This document shows positions 5,020 to 5,024 of a stretch of DNA of 5,024 nt, piece by piece. The DNA comes from Acidobacteriota bacterium (GTDB taxonomy: Bacteria > Acidobacteriota > Terriglobia > Bryobacterales > JACQDG01). The first letter of the stretch is position 1. Every line of letters begins with the position of its first letter. Where the stretch lies: assembly GCA_016201195.1 (NCBI GenBank), contig JACQDI010000633.1:1-5024 (forward strand). The letters run 5' to 3'. The position numbers and the translations under genes are program-made. The notes beneath the pieces are model-generated. The model was not told the DNA's origin, searched no databases, and worked only from the letters and a program-made list of their open reading frames with translations.

Positions 5020-5024
5020 GCTGG

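Overview
The window comes from a high-GC bacterium, probably an environmental lineage. It carries an RND efflux pump, part of a bacterial microcompartment (BMC) locus, a secreted-type nucleotide pyrophosphatase/phosphodiesterase and an integron module. I cannot name the phylum from the sequence. An integrase remnant reading in the same direction as the cassette resembles the 'inverted integrase' integrons described in Planctomycetes and spirochaetes, but this is only a hint.

Layout: (1) 1-247, minus strand: the first 82 codons of an HAE1-type RND efflux transporter, running off the left edge. (2) 248-881: more than 600 bases with no gene I can support. (3) 882-1109, plus strand: the decayed C-terminus of an integron-type tyrosine recombinase. 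(4) 1194-1669: one complete integron gene cassette. It holds a 109-residue ORF with a Cys-x-Cys-Cys motif, whose stop codon lies inside the attC core site, and it ends in a well-formed attC (1594-1675). The 7-base site at the cassette's left edge (GTTATGC, 1193-1199) is the exact complement of the left core of the attC (GCATAAC, 1594-1600), as expected if the cassette once closed into a circle. (5) 1676-1884: a spacer with no convincing gene. (6) 1885-3201: a complete PduS-like flavin/iron-sulfur cobalamin reductase. (7) 3211-5019: one continuous ORF whose first ~152 residues are a PduT-like BMC shell protein, truncated in its second BMC domain. From Met155 it continues in frame into a full phosphodiesterase with its own signal peptide and complete metal site.

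How the parts relate: pduS followed by pduT is the order found in propanediol-type BMC operons, where PduS reduces the cobalamin cofactor and PduT is the shell trimer that binds PduS and carries an Fe-S cluster in its pore. Here both sides of the pair are disrupted. The integron module sits directly upstream and the phosphodiesterase gene cuts off pduT downstream, so no other BMC gene is visible. The window looks like a rearranged locus in which an integron and a deletion (or an assembly chimera) have isolated a BMC electron-transfer pair. The two points most worth checking are the cassette with its unrecognised protein and the BMC-phosphodiesterase fusion.
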